64,000 bases of DNA from Anaerocolumna xylanovorans DSM 12503 (GTDB lineage: Bacteria; Bacillota; Clostridia; Lachnospirales; Lachnospiraceae). Position 1 is the first letter of the stretch. Every line of letters starts with the position of its first letter. The notes beneath the pieces are model-generated. The model was given only the letters and a program-made list of their open reading frames with translations, was not told where the DNA came from and searched no databases. Below are positions 61,907-64,000 of the stretch, piece by piece. Both the position numbers and the translations under genes were made by a program. The stretch spans positions 310,001 through 374,000 of the forward strand of contig NZ_FRFD01000003.1 of the NCBI RefSeq assembly GCF_900143645.1. Reading direction: 5' to 3'.

Positions 61907-62428
61907 TCAAAAATGATTGTAGAACACAGTATCCGCTAAAGGCTTTCTGTGATTATGCATCTGCTGATTCGGTGCTGCGTCCTCTGCCGGATATCCCATT
62001 GGCAGCAGGGCAACTGGTATAAAATGTTTCGGCAGGGAAAATTCTTTTCTGACAGCGGCAGGGTCGAAATGGGCCACCCAGGTGCTTCCCAGCCCGAGAT
62101 CAGTGATTTGCAGCATCAGATGTGTGGCAACAATGCTGGCGTCAGCTTCTCCGGTGTCGTAGTTGTCATAGCTGCGTTTCGCACTGGCGGCGTTGTCATA
62201 GCAGACGAGCAGAGCCACCGGAGCATTAAAATGGCAGGGTGTGCATTTCTTTAATTTTTCCAATGCCTCGCTGCTTTCGATAATAAGAATGCGCTGTGGC
62301 TGAAGATTACCGGCAGTCGGCGCAAGCTGACCTGCGTTGAGGACCAGCTCGAGTTTTTCTTTTTCCACCGGTTTATCGCTGAATTTACGAAGGGAATACC
62401 GCTCTTTTGCAAGACTTATAAAGTTCAT
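61907..62428 (-). CDS. Nitroreductase family flavoprotein (2)
   Basis: 173 residues; GGAGAGG upstream. 'RYSLRKFSDKPVEKEKLELV' and 'AGQLAPTAGNLQPQRILIIE' are the N-terminal FMN motifs; 'HLMLQITDLGLGSTWVAHFD' and 'LLPMGYPAED' the C-terminal ones. Minimal-length member, working as a homodimer or paired with the other nitroreductase of the operon. First gene of the operon, 17 bases before the old-yellow-enzyme gene. Confidence 0.92.
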   Translation of the reverse strand: MNFISLAKERYSLRKFSDKPVEKEKLELVLNAGQLAPTAGNLQPQRILIIESSEALEKLKKCTPCHFNAPVALLVCYDNAASAKRSYDNYDTGEADASIVATHLMLQITDLGLGSTWVAHFDPAAVRKEFSLPKHFIPVALLPMGYPAEDAAPNQQMHNHRKPLADTVFYNHF

Positions 62429-62525
62429 TTACCTCTCCGCCTTTCCGATTCAATTTTCACTAATGTTTATGCATTCATCGCACAGTATTATGAAAATCAG
62501 TCTTTACATTTTTTGGGGAACTGAT

Positions 62526-62538
62526 TATACTAAGTATA
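62526..62538. promoter_or_regulatory. Candidate HxlR operator
   Basis: TATACTAAGTATA, a perfect palindrome around one base, in the 168-base divergent region between nitroreductase 2 and hxlR. The TACT/AGTA half-sites resemble those of HxlR/YodB-type regulators. Confidence 0.5.
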
Positions 62539-62596
62539 TTCTATAAGGAACATATCTACAAGTACGCACATTTTTGTGCCTTAGATTAGGAGATTT

Positions 62597-62950
62597 ATGA
62601 TGTCAAAAGAATGTGAGAAGACAAAGGCGGTTCATAAGAAGAAATGCGCCGTGATACATGCACTCGAAATTATCGGCGGGAAATGGCGGTTGCCGATTAT
62701 CTGGGAACTCTCTGCGAAGGAAAGCATGCGGTATAACGAGCTGAAACGCTGTCTGGATGGGATTACCAATATCATGCTGACCAGGGCATTGCAGGGTCTG
62801 GAAGAGAACGGGCTGGTCAGACGTGTGGAGCTCTGCCAGATACCGCCCCATGTGGAATACTCCCTTACCGAGAGCTGTAAGCAGCTGCTGCCCGCTTTAG
62901 AGATTATCAATGAGTGGGGTAAAAGAAAAATGCTTGATACTTCCTGTTGA
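62597..62950 (+). CDS. HxlR/MarR-type winged-helix regulator
   Basis: 117 residues (ATG 62600 is an alternative start with better spacing). 'IIGGKWRLPIIWEL', 'RYNELKRCLDGITNIMLTRA' and 'LEENGLVRRVELCQIPPHVE' are typical HxlR signatures. Cysteines near the N-terminus and at the wing could sense electrophiles as in YodB/HypR. Divergent from the nitroreductase operon, which it most likely controls. Confidence 0.93.
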   Translation: MMSKECEKTKAVHKKKCAVIHALEIIGGKWRLPIIWELSAKESMRYNELKRCLDGITNIMLTRALQGLEENGLVRRVELCQIPPHVEYSLTESCKQLLPALEIINEWGKRKMLDTSC

Positions 62951-63254
62951 CATTCTGTATGGTGATGGCCTTTTTAGATTAGCCATGTTATAATACAGAT
63001 AAATATTTGTCGGATAATGTAAAGAGCAGAAAATTTATGAATCATAACAAATAAGCACTATACCGTGTACGGTATTAAACGGCTCTATAACGTGAGTATT
63101 GAGATTATCTAACTTGCTAAAGTGATGTATAATCGTTATGTGTAGCAGCTTTGCGCTTTAACGATAACATAAAAAAGTTACATTTTCAAATATGACACGT
63201 TGTTGTCTGGTTTGTCATGCTATAATGATGAAAATTTAGTAGGAGGAGTTAAAA
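62951..63254. other. Intergenic region with a palindrome and extended -10 promoter
   Basis: Contains ATACCG-TGTA-CGGTAT (63060-63075), a perfect inverted repeat of unknown use, and TGCTATAAT (63218-63226), an extended -10 box for the next gene. No coding sequence seen. Confidence 0.55.
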
Positions 63255-63746
63255 ATGAGCAGGTACGAAGACGGAATAAAATTAATCGAGGAAAGGTGCG
63301 GCAACGGAAAAGATAATATCATCTCTCTCTCAACCATCGCAATGGAACCGAACGCTGACGGAAAACCCCGTCCTTATATCCGTGATGTGGACGCTTATTA
63401 TGAAGACGGCGTGTTTTATGTTACTACTTGGGCGAAATCAACTAAAATGCAGCAGATAGCTCAAAACAAAGAGGTTGCATTTGCGGTTTGCTTCGAGTGG
63501 TTTTCCGGAAATGGAATCGGCGAAAACCTCGGATGGGTTTTAGACCCGAAAAACGCTAAGCTAAGGACTAAACTTCGTGAAGCATTTTCCAAATGGTACG
63601 ACGACGCAAATAATGAAACGGATGAAAACAGCATTATTTTGGCAATCCGCATCACAAGGGCCACGGTAATTAAAGACCACGGTGCTGTGCGTTACAATAT
63701 GGACTTTGTGAATAAGGTAGAGACTGAAGAAGGAAAAATTAAATAA
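63255..63746 (+). CDS. Pyridoxamine 5'-phosphate oxidase-like flavoprotein
   Basis: 163 residues; GGAGGAG upstream. Split-barrel flavin-binding fold: 'NIISLSTIAMEP', 'DGKPRPYIRDVDAYYEDGVF' and 'WAKSTKMQQIAQNKEVAFAV' match the general PNPOx-like family. These bind FMN or F420 and reduce diverse small molecules; vitamin B6 synthesis is not implied. Monocistronic with its own promoter. Confidence 0.85.
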   Translation: MSRYEDGIKLIEERCGNGKDNIISLSTIAMEPNADGKPRPYIRDVDAYYEDGVFYVTTWAKSTKMQQIAQNKEVAFAVCFEWFSGNGIGENLGWVLDPKNAKLRTKLREAFSKWYDDANNETDENSIILAIRITRATVIKDHGAVRYNMDFVNKVETEEGKIK

Positions 63747-63844
63747 GGTGCTAAGCCGTATCTAAATATTCGGTGCTTTAAAATGGCACCTAAGGTATTT
63801 AAAGAATTTGTTTTGAAAAATTGATAGCTGAAGGATATGGCGAT

Positions 63845-63988
63845 ATGAATTCAGTATTTAATAGACCACAGTTAAAGAGAGAAGAAATTGCCTTTGAATT
63901 AGCTAAGATAAGATCACCATTAGCCAGATTATTACCAGAAGAACAAGTGGAATGGGTAATCATACTACATTATAGCAATATAGCTTGA
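63845..63988 (+). CDS. Possible small protein, 47 residues
   Basis: ATG 63845 to TGA 63986-63988, with GAAGGA about 10 bases upstream. 'NRPQLKREEIAFELAKIRSP' is followed by a hydrophobic end 'EQVEWVIILHYSNIA'. Not recognised; could be the start of a disrupted gene. Near the window edge. Confidence 0.4.
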   Translation: MNSVFNRPQLKREEIAFELAKIRSPLARLLPEEQVEWVIILHYSNIA

Positions 63989-64000
63989 TGAGAAAAAGTA

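Overview
The window reads as a low-to-mid GC Firmicute of the class Clostridia, probably Lachnospiraceae-like. The signs are strong AGGAGG ribosome binding sites, the gene families present (CheX, Rrf2/YwnA, CDGSH, GPH transporter, GH1/GH36/GH13/GH35 enzymes, KdpDE with Kup) and a siphovirus prophage of the type common in gut clostridia. The genus cannot be fixed from the sequence alone.

Bases 1-19633 are the late half of a tailed prophage (HK97-type head, long non-contractile tail), all on the + strand. An amidoligase / gamma-glutamylcyclotransferase / DUF5049 trio leads into large terminase, portal, ClpP-like maturation protease, major capsid, head fibre, four head-tail joining proteins, major tail protein, a tail chaperone pair joined by a -1 frameshift, tape measure, distal tail, Gp37-like tail protein, fibre proteins, holin, a BppU-like protein and an amidase endolysin. 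Terminators lie after the fibre gene and after the endolysin.

Bases 19718-23600 hold a SHOCT-like small protein and three consecutive serine recombinase genes; the middle one lacks the catalytic domain. Bases 23628-28550 are a compact, AT-richer, seven-gene operon of largely undescribed genes: an XRE regulator, a 229-aa acidic-tailed protein, a DUF6508 protein, two PD-(D/E)XK nuclease-like proteins, an 89-aa protein and a helical 198-aa protein. Five of its six junctions are overlaps or gaps of 30 bases or less. It ends at a triplet of TTGAYATGTTCCC repeats, and one more copy lies at 19686 just left of the recombinases. This operon is the best candidate here for an undescribed accessory or defence-like system.

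Bases 28551-40014 are a patchwork of small transcription units: TetR with a radical SAM protein and a large old-yellow-enzyme flavoprotein; two methyltransferases, one truncated; a Crp/Fnr regulator converging on a DUF4386 membrane protein; an Rrf2/NAD(P)-binding/FMN-reductase operon; a CDGSH protein; and TetR followed by Lon protease. The units are punctuated by three copies of a dispersed intergenic repeat that ends in a terminator hairpin. The tetR and lon promoters carry nearly the same inverted operator.

Bases 42842-49811 are a saccharide-use operon: GH1 beta-glucosidase, GH36 alpha-galactosidase, GPH symporter and GH13 alpha-glucosidase with an extra N-terminal domain. Bases 49885-56186 on the - strand carry kdpD-kdpE, then kup and a small membrane protein. 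The kdpD and kup promoters share sequence blocks, so KdpDE here probably controls Kup rather than a KdpFABC pump. A GH35 beta-galactosidase, a CheX-like protein with an altered active site, a nitroreductase / old-yellow-enzyme / nitroreductase operon with a divergent HxlR regulator, and a PNPOx-like flavoprotein fill the rest. No rRNA, tRNA or CRISPR array was seen.
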